From Methanosarcinaceae archaeon (GTDB lineage: Archaea; Halobacteriota; Methanosarcinia; Methanosarcinales; Methanosarcinaceae), in the NCBI GenBank assembly GCA_013329415.1, contig DUKH01000156.1:14984-53228 (forward strand): a DNA stretch of 38,245 nt, written 5' to 3'. A program made the position numbers and the translations under genes. This document shows, one piece after another, positions 7,767 to 16,393 of this stretch. The notes under the pieces are model-generated. The model saw only the letters and a list, made by a program, of their open reading frames with translations, was not told the origin of the DNA and did not search any database. Numbering within the stretch: position 1 is the stretch's first letter; each line of letters begins with the position of its first letter.

Positions 7767-7962
7767 CTATTTTTAGCTTCTTCCCTTTAATTGTTAACTT
7801 ATTTTTCTGATCTATTTTCAAATTTGTTTTCCCAACCATTTTTCAACTTTTTCACCAGGTTTTTAATTCCCCCCTGGTTTCAAATTTGGTTTTGCTCCAT
7901 ACTGTTGTTTTAGACAGTTTGAGACCGGTGGTATGCCAATAGGCTCCGGGTGATGAGTCGTG

Positions 7963-8004
7963 AACAATAAAGAGTAGACAATAAAGAGTAAACAATAAAG
8001 AGTA
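7963..8004. repeat. Three tandem 14-bp repeats
   Basis: Three perfect-length units of RACAATAAAGAGTA (first base A, G, A) lie between the ends of the convergent genes at 7766 and 8038. Confidence 0.8.
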
Positions 8005-8037
8005 AACAGTTAAAAATTGAGACGAAGAAGGCAGGAC

Positions 8038-8277
8038 TTAAAGCCCTGCCCTTCCGACTATTGTGTCTGCAACCTGTTTTGCGTCCTTGAACGGGAAATC
8101 CGCTTCAGTGAGTAATTTACCTGCTTCTCCCGCAGTAACTTCAATATCCCCGGCTTTACATGTGGTATCTGCTCCCGCAGGGAAAGCAGCGAGCAATTCT
8201 CCGGGTGTGTTTATGGGAAACTTTGCATCCTTAAGACCTGCAACGATCTGTCCGTGAATTTCATCTTTTACAGCCAT
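8038..8277 (-). CDS. MTH865-like family protein
   Basis: 79 residues, matching the MTH865-like family in length and motifs: [20 protein letters not shown], then [24 protein letters not shown], and DFPFK.A..VADTIV.RAGL at the end. The family is a small EF-hand-like helical fold known from methanogen structural genomics, with no assigned function. One Cys is present in the conserved DTTCKAGD segment. A TATA-like AAGTATATATTAA on the minus strand near 8390-8400 would give a leader of roughly 90-100 bases. The stop is TAA. Confidence 0.88.
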   Translation of the reverse strand: MAVKDEIHGQIVAGLKDAKFPINTPGELLAAFPAGADTTCKAGDIEVTAGEAGKLLTEADFPFKDAKQVADTIVGRAGL

Positions 8278-8684
8278 TTCTTTTTCCTCTGGTTTTGCCT
8301 TTTTTTCACTTTCCGGTCTGTTTGATTCTTTGCAGCTTGATTTTCTCCGGAGAAATCATACCACAATCTCCTATTGATTGGTCATTAATATATACTTAAT
8401 CGGCATTGGAATGTAGTTAATCTATTTCAGTGCACTACAAAGACTGTAAAAGTCATCTCAATACCTTTTCAGGGTTTTTTCCAGATTTGCCGCTTGATAT
8501 CGAAAATAGTTTTTTGTTGACAAAATGAAGTGAGAATCTGAAGAAATGGGTAAAGGTGGCTGGAAATAGAAAAGGGGAAAAAAGAAGGGAGAAAGAGGGA
8601 AAAAGAAGGGAGAAAGGAAAAAGAAGGATGAAAAAGTAAATAAGAAACGAAAAGAAAAAAAATAACGACGGCCTTATCGCCGCC
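8278..8684. other. Gene-free spacer with purine-rich tract
   Basis: The left part is the promoter region of the MTH865-like gene. From 8563 to 8664 the plus strand is almost wholly purine (GAAAAGGGG, GAAGGGAGAAAG repeats, AAAAAAAATAA). Read on the minus strand this is a long T-rich, C/T tract directly after the stop of the DUF2099 gene at 8685, so it probably terminates that transcript. Confidence 0.6.
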
Positions 8685-9533
8685 TTAAATCAAGTCCTTC
8701 GGCTGCTTATGCTCCGGCAGTACAGGCAGGGCCATGGTGTTGATCAGAAGTGGGCTTTTGATATCTTTTGCCCTTTCGATCACAAGTTCCTTTCCTTTCT
8801 GGGTCAGTGCAAAGAGTGGCACGGCGGTCCCGACCTGGGCCAGGGGCTTTACGAGGTCCCGGATGGGTTTTGAGGCGCAGCTGGTTACGATATCTGAATT
8901 ATCTACCAGAGTCAGGGCTCCTTCCCTGGTTAAACCTGTAACATGGACTCCAATTACTATCAAATCAAGCCCCAGTTCGGCTTCGAGTTCCCTGCATTTT
9001 TTGGCGGTTTCACCGAAAGCCGCGGTTACTGCGATCTTCTTGTAGCCGAGTTCTGAGGCTTTTTTCACTCCTGCAACCGGGTCCATTACGGCAGTCGAGG
9101 GGTCAAGCACGATTCCTCCACGTTCCTGGATACCGTTAATGATGCCATCGATTGGCTCGGTCTCAACAAGGCCTGACATCCTGCCGCCCATGCCCTGGAC
9201 AAGGGTGGGGTTGTTGGAAATGACGGTCCCTGCGCCTTCACAGGCTGTTACGGTTGTGTCAAGTAAACCTCTGCTCAGGCCTGTCATCATAACTTCGGAG
9301 GCTCCGAACCCTACAAAGTCCTCGAGTTCCAGCTTCCGCTTGTCGGTGAACATCCCGAAGTCCTTAATCCTGAACTCCATGTTCTTCTTAGCTTCCTCGC
9401 CGGTAATCTTCTGGATCCCGCGCATTTTGGCAAAAAGGGGGCACCAATCGACTTCAGGCTCTCCGACTTCCACGACTTTCCCGTCTTTTACGACGACTCT
9501 GGTTTTTCCAAGTAATTCCATTATGTGAGGCAT
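8685..9533 (-). CDS. DUF2099 family protein (methanogenesis marker 8 type), copy 2
   Basis: 282 residues, colinear with the copy at 6500-7351 from MPHIMELLGKTRVVVKDGK to the ending VLPEHKQPKDLI. Conserved blocks include DWCPLFAKMRGI, FGASEVMMTGL, TACEGAGTVI, GGRMSGLVETEP and LTQKGKELVIERAKD. Differences cluster in the middle (IINGIQERGGIVLD, KIAVTAAFGE) and in charged surface positions, which suggests both copies are under selection. The start ATG has AGGTG five bases upstream. Functions are unknown; the presence of two copies so close together suggests a local duplication, later split by the small genes between them. Confidence 0.8.
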   Translation of the reverse strand: MPHIMELLGKTRVVVKDGKVVEVGEPEVDWCPLFAKMRGIQKITGEEAKKNMEFRIKDFGMFTDKRKLELEDFVGFGASEVMMTGLSRGLLDTTVTACEGAGTVISNNPTLVQGMGGRMSGLVETEPIDGIINGIQERGGIVLDPSTAVMDPVAGVKKASELGYKKIAVTAAFGETAKKCRELEAELGLDLIVIGVHVTGLTREGALTLVDNSDIVTSCASKPIRDLVKPLAQVGTAVPLFALTQKGKELVIERAKDIKSPLLINTMALPVLPEHKQPKDLI

Positions 9534-9894
9534 GGTTACACCTTTAAAAGCTGAGCAAAAATATGATTGTTAAGAATTTAAAATCTGGTAAAAATTGCAG
9601 GTAAAGTTTGGGGGTGTTTATATAATAGGTTATTGGTTTCAGGTTTTTTATTCTACTTCTGGCTTTTTATAGAAATGTCCATTGATCTGGCTTATGGTTT
9701 GAAGTTTGAGTCCTGGGGGAACATTAAAATGATCTAAAGCCGGAACCCCCTTTTTCCCTGAAAACCCTGATTTTGTTAAGCCATTTTTGTTCACCTGGAT
9801 AATGGCCAGGTTCCCCACCTGCTTTTTCCCAGTCAGCAGCCCACGTTTGCGAAGCAAACGGCTTTTTCCTTGAAATTAAAAAAGAAGATAAAAA
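9534..9894. other. Gene-free spacer
   Basis: It contains the promoter of the DUF2099 gene at its left. A 69-codon minus-strand frame (9648-9857) has no recognisable motif. At about 9841-9861 a CGTTTGC/GCAAACG inverted repeat followed by GGCTTTTTCC resembles the opening hairpin of the multi-hairpin repeat found at 12115, 14423 and 16639, and may be a degenerate end of it. Confidence 0.45.
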
Positions 9895-11973
9895 TCAGCT
9901 TTCAGACCCTTCAAGTTCCTTCAATTTCTGTTCGCAAAAGCTAATTATCCTCGGATCTTCAATTGCCTTTCCTATCGCCAGGGACTGCTTCAAAAACTCA
10001 ATCGCTTTTCTGGGCTCGCCCAGATGACTGTATGCGTTGCCCAGATTTCCGAGGTCTGCACCTTCTCCGCGCCTGTCGCCGATTTCTTTAGAAATTTTCA
10101 GTGCCTGTTCGTAATATTCAATTGCTTTTCTCACATTTCCTAGATTACTATATTCGAGACCGAGGTTCCCAAAAACAAAACTTTGAAATTCTTTCTTTAG
10201 TAGAATTTCTTCATTAAACGGATCAACCGGAAGCAACCGATTGTATAATTCAACAAGTGTAGTGTAATTTCCCCATATGTCCAGAAGTTGGTGCAGACCG
10301 GAGCGATAAATTATGATTGCAGCCAGGTCATATCCTCCCGCTTCGCAGGCATGGTGGTGGGCTTCGATTGCTGACTGGAGTTCTTCTTTCTTTCTGGGGT
10401 TCTCAGGGAGGGGAATGGAGAGGTAATACTTGCAGGCGATCGCATGGGCTTCATTCTTATTTTTCAGGTCATTGTAAGAAAATTCCTGCACAAGGGGGTG
10501 GAGCCAGTATTTTCCATTGTGGTCGGTTTCGAGGAGGGATTTATCGAGTAGAGTGTCAACGGAATCAATGGGGGTACTGTCTGTGAACATTATTTTGATG
10601 GCTTCAGGAGGCTCGGGTTGACGGTGGACGGCGATGCGTTCCAGCAGCCCCTTTTCTTCATCCACCAGTTTGTCAAAGAGGAATCTTGCTTTTTTGATGC
10701 GGTCTTCCTGGTGTTTTCTGTAGAGACTGAGGTCTTTTAGTATATTCTCTACTGTATGTTTCTTTGCGAGACCCACGAGCAGTTTCAATGAGAAGGGGTG
10801 TCCGTCCACGCTTTCGACCAGAGATTCCAGTGTTTCGAGTTCAATTTTGTCAAGCCCGTTTTCTTTCAGGTAGTTGACGGCAAAATCTGTTTTCAGACCC
10901 TTTATCTCCTGCCGATTTTCGTCATCGAGTTCATCGATAAGGTATTCTCCGTTGTCCAGCAGGGGCATAATCCGGCTGGTCAGGATTACCTTTGCCCTGT
11001 GGGTGTTGTCCCTGAGAGATGTGAAGAGCATACCCAGCCCTGGATCTATGAAATTTCGTTTTTCATTAATCATGTAGCTCAGGTCATCGAAGACCAGCCA
11101 GAGGGAGTTTCTTTTTCTCAGTTCCTCTGTAAGCCTGTTTATATCGGTTTTTCCTGCCTGTCTTTTTCCTTTGAAGCTAAGAATCTCGGGGGCTTCCAGA
11201 TAGGCTGCAAGAGCTTCAAGTACATCTTCAAGATTTGCATCTCTATTATGATGGAAGTCGAACCAGAACGGTTCTGGGACGCCTGTCGGCCTGAAGTCGA
11301 TCAAGACTCGTGCAAGGGTAGTTTTCCCGACACCTGCGATACCGCTGAAAAGTAGAACTTTGTTTTCCTGAAGCCGATTTAGGGCATGAGATAGTTCTTC
11401 AGCCCTATTTTCGGTTACAAATTTCATTAGATTCTTGGAATAATCTGGCAAAGCAGAAGGGCTATAATTTCTTTGAACTTCTTGAATTAGTTCCTCTTGC
11501 CTCTTCCATTCCATATATTTCAGAACTTTGATCAGCTCTTCGCCTTGAACGCCTTCCAGATTAAGTATCAGGTTATTGTCTCCGAAAACAAGTTGCTTGA
11601 CCAGGTCGATTTTGAGATTTATGTTTACGATGATTTCTATTTCCCTTGCAAGGTCCGGGTTTTCCACCAGCAGTTTGAGGATTTCCTGCTGCAATTCTTC
11701 TTTTGCTTTCGGATCTTCGGAGTTTCTGGAAGCCTTCGTAAGTGCTTTTTCCAGGGATTCAGTCATTTTAGGGCTTATCTTTTTCAGCAGAGCTTTTGCC
11801 CTTTTCCCGCTTTCGGAACCAAACTTTTCAATAACTTTTTCGTAGGCCATGTCTTCAAGAACTTCTTTGCCTTTATCTGCTGCGGATTTTCCTGCAAGAG
11901 TCAGGAAAGGCAGGGCTGGCAGAAGAATATTAGTTGCCTGCTGGGCAATGGTTTCGAGGGTTAGCGGATCCAT
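9895..11973 (-). CDS. STAND-type NTPase with C-terminal TPRs
   Basis: 692 residues from ATG at 11973, chosen because GGAGGAG lies just upstream; an in-frame TTG at 11985 would put that site inside the gene. Residues 1-175 are helical, with charged coiled-coil-like stretches, probably an effector or adaptor region. A P-loop GIAGVGKTTLAR is at about 211-222, Walker B-like LWLVFDD at about 291-297, then VILTSR (sensor-type) at about 329-334, and a winged-helix region ending WLHPLVQEF. The last 100 residues contain two TPRs (NLGLEYSNLGNVRKAIEYYE and NLGNAYSHLGEPRKAIEFLK). This is the NB-ARC/STAND layout used by signalling and anti-phage switches. The trigger and the output are unknown. Confidence 0.85.
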   Translation of the reverse strand: MDPLTLETIAQQATNILLPALPFLTLAGKSAADKGKEVLEDMAYEKVIEKFGSESGKRAKALLKKISPKMTESLEKALTKASRNSEDPKAKEELQQEILKLLVENPDLAREIEIIVNINLKIDLVKQLVFGDNNLILNLEGVQGEELIKVLKYMEWKRQEELIQEVQRNYSPSALPDYSKNLMKFVTENRAEELSHALNRLQENKVLLFSGIAGVGKTTLARVLIDFRPTGVPEPFWFDFHHNRDANLEDVLEALAAYLEAPEILSFKGKRQAGKTDINRLTEELRKRNSLWLVFDDLSYMINEKRNFIDPGLGMLFTSLRDNTHRAKVILTSRIMPLLDNGEYLIDELDDENRQEIKGLKTDFAVNYLKENGLDKIELETLESLVESVDGHPFSLKLLVGLAKKHTVENILKDLSLYRKHQEDRIKKARFLFDKLVDEEKGLLERIAVHRQPEPPEAIKIMFTDSTPIDSVDTLLDKSLLETDHNGKYWLHPLVQEFSYNDLKNKNEAHAIACKYYLSIPLPENPRKKEELQSAIEAHHHACEAGGYDLAAIIIYRSGLHQLLDIWGNYTTLVELYNRLLPVDPFNEEILLKKEFQSFVFGNLGLEYSNLGNVRKAIEYYEQALKISKEIGDRRGEGADLGNLGNAYSHLGEPRKAIEFLKQSLAIGKAIEDPRIISFCEQKLKELEGSES

Positions 11974-12114
11974 AAACTCCTCCAATTTCTTTTTTGATAT
12001 TGGTGGCAGGTAAAATAAGTTTTGCCATTTAGTGTGTTAAAAAGTGGGTGATTCAGATTTTTTCGCGATAAAACTTAAAGGCTGGTGGAAATTCCAAGAC
12101 CACTGCTTCTTTCC

Positions 12115-12473
12115 AGTCTTCAGGGAAAAGCCGTTCGCCTTCGGCGAACGTGAGTGGGCATGGGTGCTGGAACTCGGTGGCTGCTTTGGGTTTTAAAATA
12201 CTAGTGTATCGATTCCAATATTTGTGAATAAACCACTGATGGACACAGATGAACACAGATGGCCCAAATCCGTGTCTATCTGTGTTTATCTGTGGTTCTT
12301 TATATTGGCCTTCATGTCAATTTCAATGTTTAGATTTATAGCGATATTTTGGAATCGCAGTACTAGTCCGCTTGAGTAAGCGTAGCGAGCGAAACGGACC
12401 GCGTACTGTTGCGATTTCATCGCAACTAAAAGAAAAATCAAATATTTTTCTGATGCCGAGGCGCAATTCGGCT
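12115..12473. repeat. Multi-hairpin repeat, copy A (interrupted)
   Basis: It runs from AGTCTTCAGGGAAAAGCCG to CAATTCGGCT and contains four hairpins: CGTTCGCC/GGCGAACG, GTCCG/CGGAC, GTTGCGAT/ATCGCAAC and GCCGA/TCGGC. It is the same element as copies B and C but split by 162 extra bases at TACTAGT. Without the insertion it is about 197 bases. Confidence 0.85.
12206..12367. mobile_element. MITE-like insertion in repeat copy A
   Basis: The insert is bounded by TACTAGT at 12199-12205 and 12361-12367; copies B and C have a single uninterrupted site (TACTAGT, TACTGGT), so a precise insertion with a target duplication of up to 7 bases is visible. The ends are inverted: the left has CGATTCCAATAT, and the right, read backwards, has CGATTCCAAAATAT. 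The middle (about 12231-12296) is a long imperfect hairpin of ACACAGATGAACACAGATGG pairing with CCGTGTCTATCTGTGTTTAT. It has no coding capacity and must be moved, if at all, by a transposase elsewhere. Confidence 0.75.
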
Positions 12474-12601
12474 ATTCAAGAAAAAGTAAGGCAAGGAAAA
12501 AGTTTCCTGAAATTTTTTAAGGACTATTAATAACTAAGAACTTAGTATTCTTTTTGTTTTATATAATTAATTGATATATTATATTTTACACTTACTGGTT
12601 G

Positions 12602-12654
12602 GCTAATTTAGGTACGTTACTTTCAAAAACTGATAGATTTGATGCTAAATTAGC
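12602..12654 (+). promoter_or_regulatory. Leader stem before secreted gene 1
   Basis: GCTAATTTAG (12602-12611) and CTAAATTAGC (12645-12654) are perfect 10-bp complements. The second arm ends three bases before the GGGAGG ribosome binding site (12658-12663). The same arrangement is kept upstream of the second gene. It could be an mRNA stem affecting translation or a pair of protein-binding sites. Confidence 0.6.
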
Positions 12655-12672
12655 TACGGGAGGATATGGTTT

Positions 12673-14166
12673 ATGAAAAAGTATGTACAGGTAATATTGC
12701 TTGGCGTTTTGTTCACGGTATTAACGGGAACTGGCCTTGCACAGAATGAAACAGAGGACACAGAGGCTTTTCAACAGGCTCTGGAGCAGGAAGGATTCAC
12801 CGTACAGGAAGGTGAACTGGCTTACTTTGATCTAATCAGGTTATTGGAGGAAGGAGCATTACCTTCTGCGTATGGAAACAATCCCACCACAAAGTATCTG
12901 ATATATTTTGTTCCACCGGTGCCTGGTTATGAAGTAGAGGAACGAATTAAGCAAATAACCAGTACACTGGGCGTAAACGAGAATGTAACTCCATTCTGGA
13001 ACCTGGGTCCTGATGAAGCTGTTGTTTTTGTGGGAAGGACACCGCCGGAATGCAGGTACTTCAGCTACGACCATTACATAATACACAGGACAATTGATGA
13101 TGAGAGGAGATGGATCTTTGCCAACGTAGAAGATATGGTGAACAACCTGGTTATCAATACCGAAGGGACTCCGAACGGGTCTACCGGAGATCCTTTCAAC
13201 CAGACCACGGTAATAATCATTACAGCCGACAAAGGCATTGACCAGCGCATCCGGGCTGCTGCCCAATCAGCAGGGTATTCGGATAATATAACCAACACCC
13301 AGGTTCTTCCTCCGGCCATTTTGAACATGGGCCTGGAGAATGACTCCGATACATTTGCCGCATTTATCCGCCCGGCCCTATTCAATGACACTGAGGCTGG
13401 GGATGATTACATAAATAATACACCTGCAACTGTTTTCCGGATTACTCCCAACAACACTACGGAGCTTGACCCGTATGATTATCCGGAACTGAGGGTCCGC
13501 GGAACCGGGCAAACAGAATTCGACCTTGTGGATGATCTTGAAGAGCTAAGGGTTGCGATTCTTGACAGATATAACCAGTCCAATGCCACAGAGCTTCCGA
13601 CCAGTCAGGGAGTCCCTATAGGGAGTGATGCTATCCAGAGAGGCATTAACGCCGTAGGCCCCGATAACGACGCTGCCTATCTCTGGTCAGCAAACCAGAC
13701 TATCTCTTCGCCGACGCCTCCTTTCTTTGACACCTCGCAGTACTATCCTTTCCTGCGAGACCCGGCAATTACCCTGAGCAACAATACCGAAGAGTTCATA
13801 ATTGTCTATGGGGTCAACCATGTAGCCACAGGAAAGGCGACGTACTCGAACTTCTGCATATACGGGGCTGATATGTGGAATGGTGTTAGAGCAATTACAG
13901 ATGCGGATTTCAGTGGATCTGCCGAGGAGTACCTCCCTGACAATCCGAATGCGAAATACCTGTACGTCTACAAGCTCGCCAGGAACTGCACTGAAGAAGA
14001 CCCATACTGCTATGAGGTACCCTACGGTGTGGGAGCTCGCGGCATAGAGCTTGACCAGCCGCTCTTTGTTGCCTGGAGGGCCTATTTGGAGGAAACAACA
14101 AAAACCGGACCATCCTATTCAGAGATCGTGTACGACCGGGCTATAAAGTTCGACCCGAAAAGTTAA
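12673..14166 (+). CDS. Secreted glycoprotein-like protein, copy 1 (unknown)
   Basis: 497 residues. Residues 1-23 are a Sec signal peptide (VILLGVLFTVLTGTGLAQ). The mature part carries about fifteen N-x-S/T sequons (for example NET, NVT, NGS, NQT, NDS, NCT), as expected for a glycosylated surface or exported protein. Recognisable but unassigned blocks are VVFVGRTPPECRYFSYD, ITADKGIDQRIRAAAQSAGY, DPYDYPELRVRGTGQTEFDL, VYGVNHVATGKATYSNFCIY and YLYVYKLARNCTEEDPYC. Cysteines are few and mostly in the C-terminal third, suggesting disulfides. No membrane anchor or sorting signal is seen. I do not recognise a named domain. It is followed by its own terminator and a close paralogue. Confidence 0.85.
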   Translation: MKKYVQVILLGVLFTVLTGTGLAQNETEDTEAFQQALEQEGFTVQEGELAYFDLIRLLEEGALPSAYGNNPTTKYLIYFVPPVPGYEVEERIKQITSTLGVNENVTPFWNLGPDEAVVFVGRTPPECRYFSYDHYIIHRTIDDERRWIFANVEDMVNNLVINTEGTPNGSTGDPFNQTTVIIITADKGIDQRIRAAAQSAGYSDNITNTQVLPPAILNMGLENDSDTFAAFIRPALFNDTEAGDDYINNTPATVFRITPNNTTELDPYDYPELRVRGTGQTEFDLVDDLEELRVAILDRYNQSNATELPTSQGVPIGSDAIQRGINAVGPDNDAAYLWSANQTISSPTPPFFDTSQYYPFLRDPAITLSNNTEEFIIVYGVNHVATGKATYSNFCIYGADMWNGVRAITDADFSGSAEEYLPDNPNAKYLYVYKLARNCTEEDPYCYEVPYGVGARGIELDQPLFVAWRAYLEETTKTGPSYSEIVYDRAIKFDPKS

Positions 14167-14223
14167 GGTAAAAGGTAACAAGTAAAAGGAATCTGGGTAT
14201 TAAGACCAATTCGAGCTATGGTT

Positions 14224-14260
14224 GATATGTGTTGTCTACAAACACATATCTTCATTTTTT
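14224..14260 (+). terminator. Terminator after secreted gene 1
   Basis: GATATGTGTT pairs with AACACATATC across a short loop and is followed by TTCATTTTTT. The counterpart after gene 2 has the same form. Confidence 0.75.
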
Positions 14261-14422
14261 GTATCTACAACGCCAGAGCCGTACTTTAGAAATCTATTAG
14301 ACCTTGTGATCAACCTCTACATGATAAACTCTATTTTCCAAGACGGCTTCTAATGATGTCGAAGAATGTTGCTTTAAATTCCAAGGCTTCTTCTCTATCG
14401 TTTTTTCTTCTATAGTTTTTTA

Positions 14423-14615
14423 AGTCTTCAGGGAAAAGCCGTTCGCCTTCGGCGAACGTGGGTGGGCATGGGTGCTGGAACTCAGCGGTTGCTTTGGGTT
14501 TTAAAATACTAGTCCGCTTGAGCGTAGCGAGCTAAACGGACCGCGTACTGTTGCGATTTCATCGCAACTAAAAGAAAAATCATAGATTTTTCTGATGCCG
14601 GGGCGCAATTCGGCT
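14423..14615. repeat. Multi-hairpin repeat, copy B
   Basis: An uninterrupted copy of the element, from AGTCTTCAGGG to CAATTCGGCT, with the four hairpins intact (the second has lost four bases, GCTTGAGCGTAG). It lies between the two secreted genes. Confidence 0.85.
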
Positions 14616-14742
14616 ATTCAAAAAAGTCCAGGCAAGGAAAAAGTTTCCTGAAATTTTTTAAGGACTATTAATTACTAAGAAAAAATAATTCTTTCTGTTT
14701 TATATAACTGATAATTATATTATTATGTATACTTACTGGTTG

Positions 14743-14794
14743 GCTAATTTAGATACGTTACGTTCAAAACTGATGGACTTGATGCTAAATTAGC
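14743..14794 (+). promoter_or_regulatory. Leader stem before secreted gene 2
   Basis: The same GCTAATTTAG and CTAAATTAGC arms as upstream of gene 1, with a 32-base loop that differs in several positions, and the ribosome binding site GGGAGG at 14798-14803. Arms kept and loop changed is what one expects if pairing matters, though divergence is small. Confidence 0.6.
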
Positions 14795-14812
14795 TATGGG
14801 AGGATATGGTAT

Positions 14813-16330
14813 ATGAAAAAGTATGTACAGGTTATACTGCTTGGCGTCTTGTTCACTGTATTAACGGGAACTGGCCTTGCACAGAATGAAACAGAGGACG
14901 CGAAGGCTTTTCAACAGGCTTTAGAACAGGATGGATTCACCGTACAGGAAGGTGAACTGGGGTACTTTGATTTTCTCGGGCTATATGAGGAAGGAGTACT
15001 GCCTTCTGCATACGGAAACAATCCCACCACAAAATATCTGATATATTTTGTTCCACCGGCGCCTGGTTATGAAGTAGATGAAGGGATTTCACAAATAACC
15101 AGTACGCTTGGAGTAAAAGAGAATACAACTCCTTTCTGGAACCTTGGTCCTGATGAAGCTGTTGTTTTTGTGGGAAGGACACCGCCGGAATGCAGGTACT
15201 TAAGTTACGATAATTTCATTATGCACAGGACGTTTGGGGACGAGAAGAGATGGCTCTTCGCTAACATAGCAGATACGATTAATAACCTTGTTATCAAAAC
15301 CGAAGGGACTCCAAACGGGTCATCTGGAAATCCTTTCAATCAGACTACGATAATAGTCATTACTGCTGACAAAGGCATCGATCAGCGCATCCGGGCTGCT
15401 GCCCAGTCTGCAGGATATTCGGACGATATAATTAACACCCAGGTGCTGCCCTCGGTCATGCTGAACATGGGCGTGGAGAATGATTCCGATACATTTGCTT
15501 CATTTGTCCGCCCGGCCTTATTCAATGACACACAGGCTGGTGATGATTACCTTAATAATACATCTGCAGCTGTTTTCCGGATTACTCCCAACGAAACTGT
15601 GGAACTTGACCCGTATGATTATCCGGAGTTAAGGGTCCGTGGAACCGGGCAAACAGAATTCAACCTTCTCGATGATCTCGAAGAGCTAAGGATTGCGATT
15701 CTTGATAGATATAATGAATCGAATGCCACAGAGCTTCCGACCAGTCAGGGAGTTCCTACAGGGAGTGATGCTATTCAGAGAGGAATAAATGGCGTAGGTC
15801 CTACCAACGATGCAGTTTATCTATGGTCAGCAAACCAGACAGCCTCTTCGCCTACACCTCCTTTCTTTGACACCTCGCAGTACTATCCATTCCTGCAAGA
15901 TCCAGAAATTACACTGGGCAACGACTCCAATGAATTCATAATTGTCTATGGGGTTAATCATGCAGCCACAGGAAAGGCGACGTACTCGAACTTCTGCATA
16001 TACGGAGTAGATGCATGGAACGGAGTTAGAGCAATCACAGATGCAGATTTCAGTGGATCTGCTGAGGAATACCTCCCTGACAATCCGAATGCGAAATACC
16101 TGTATGTTTACAAGCTTGCCAGGAACTGCACTGAAGAAGACCCATACTGCTACGAAGTTCCTTATGGTCAGGGAGCTTATGGTATAGAACTGGATCAGCC
16201 TCTTTTCATTGCCTGGAGGGCCTACCTGGAGAATGAAACAAAAACCGGGCCATCCTATTCAGAGATAGTGTACGACCGGGCTATAAAGTTCGACCCGAAG
16301 GATTCCGGCAACGTGAGCTCTGAATCTTAA
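14813..16330 (+). CDS. Secreted glycoprotein-like protein, copy 2 (unknown)
   Basis: 505 residues, roughly 85 percent identical by eye to copy 1, with the same signal peptide. The blocks VVFVGRTPPECRYLSYD, ITADKGIDQRIRAAAQSAGY, VYGVNHAATGKATYSNFCIY and YLYVYKLARNCTEEDPYC are kept. Many sequons are shared; some are gained or lost (NNTT in copy 1 is NETV here; NDSN replaces NNTE). It ends with an extra DSGNVSSES tail. TATA box TTTATATAA at 14698, leader stem and GGGAGG site match copy 1. Promoter, gene and terminator were duplicated together. Function unknown. Confidence 0.85.
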   Translation: MKKYVQVILLGVLFTVLTGTGLAQNETEDAKAFQQALEQDGFTVQEGELGYFDFLGLYEEGVLPSAYGNNPTTKYLIYFVPPAPGYEVDEGISQITSTLGVKENTTPFWNLGPDEAVVFVGRTPPECRYLSYDNFIMHRTFGDEKRWLFANIADTINNLVIKTEGTPNGSSGNPFNQTTIIVITADKGIDQRIRAAAQSAGYSDDIINTQVLPSVMLNMGVENDSDTFASFVRPALFNDTQAGDDYLNNTSAAVFRITPNETVELDPYDYPELRVRGTGQTEFNLLDDLEELRIAILDRYNESNATELPTSQGVPTGSDAIQRGINGVGPTNDAVYLWSANQTASSPTPPFFDTSQYYPFLQDPEITLGNDSNEFIIVYGVNHAATGKATYSNFCIYGVDAWNGVRAITDADFSGSAEEYLPDNPNAKYLYVYKLARNCTEEDPYCYEVPYGQGAYGIELDQPLFIAWRAYLENETKTGPSYSEIVYDRAIKFDPKDSGNVSSES

Positions 16331-16355
16331 GCAAGTTAAAAATCCAGCTGAACGT

Positions 16356-16393
16356 GAATGTGTTTCCTGTAAACACATTCCTTCACTTTTTTT
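16356..16393 (+). terminator. Terminator after secreted gene 2
   Basis: GAATGTGTTT pairs with AAACACATTC, loop of five bases, followed by CTTCACTTTTTTT. Confidence 0.8.

Larger units (their letters stand above)
11974..12672. other. Spacer holding repeat copy A and a promoter
   Basis: About 700 bases between divergent genes. It holds the first multi-hairpin repeat with its insertion (12115-12473), then a stretch (12474-12672) that is nearly the same as 14616-14812 upstream of the second secreted gene. TTTATATAA at 12558-12566 is the likely TATA box; the equivalent in the second copy is at 14698-14706. Confidence 0.7.

Noticed and set aside
7963-8004. Three 14-bp repeats as a CRISPR-like array
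   Set aside because: Direct tandem units with no spacers; no cas genes.
9648-9857. 69-codon minus-strand frame downstream of the DUF2099 promoter
   Set aside because: No recognisable motif or ribosome binding site; the start lies in a hairpin related to the multi-hairpin repeat.
12053-12256. 67-codon minus-strand frame across repeat copy A, similar to one across copy C
   Set aside because: The similarity is only because both lie on the same DNA repeat; the copy A frame runs into the insertion and the copy C one into simple repeat, so there is no sign of a kept protein.
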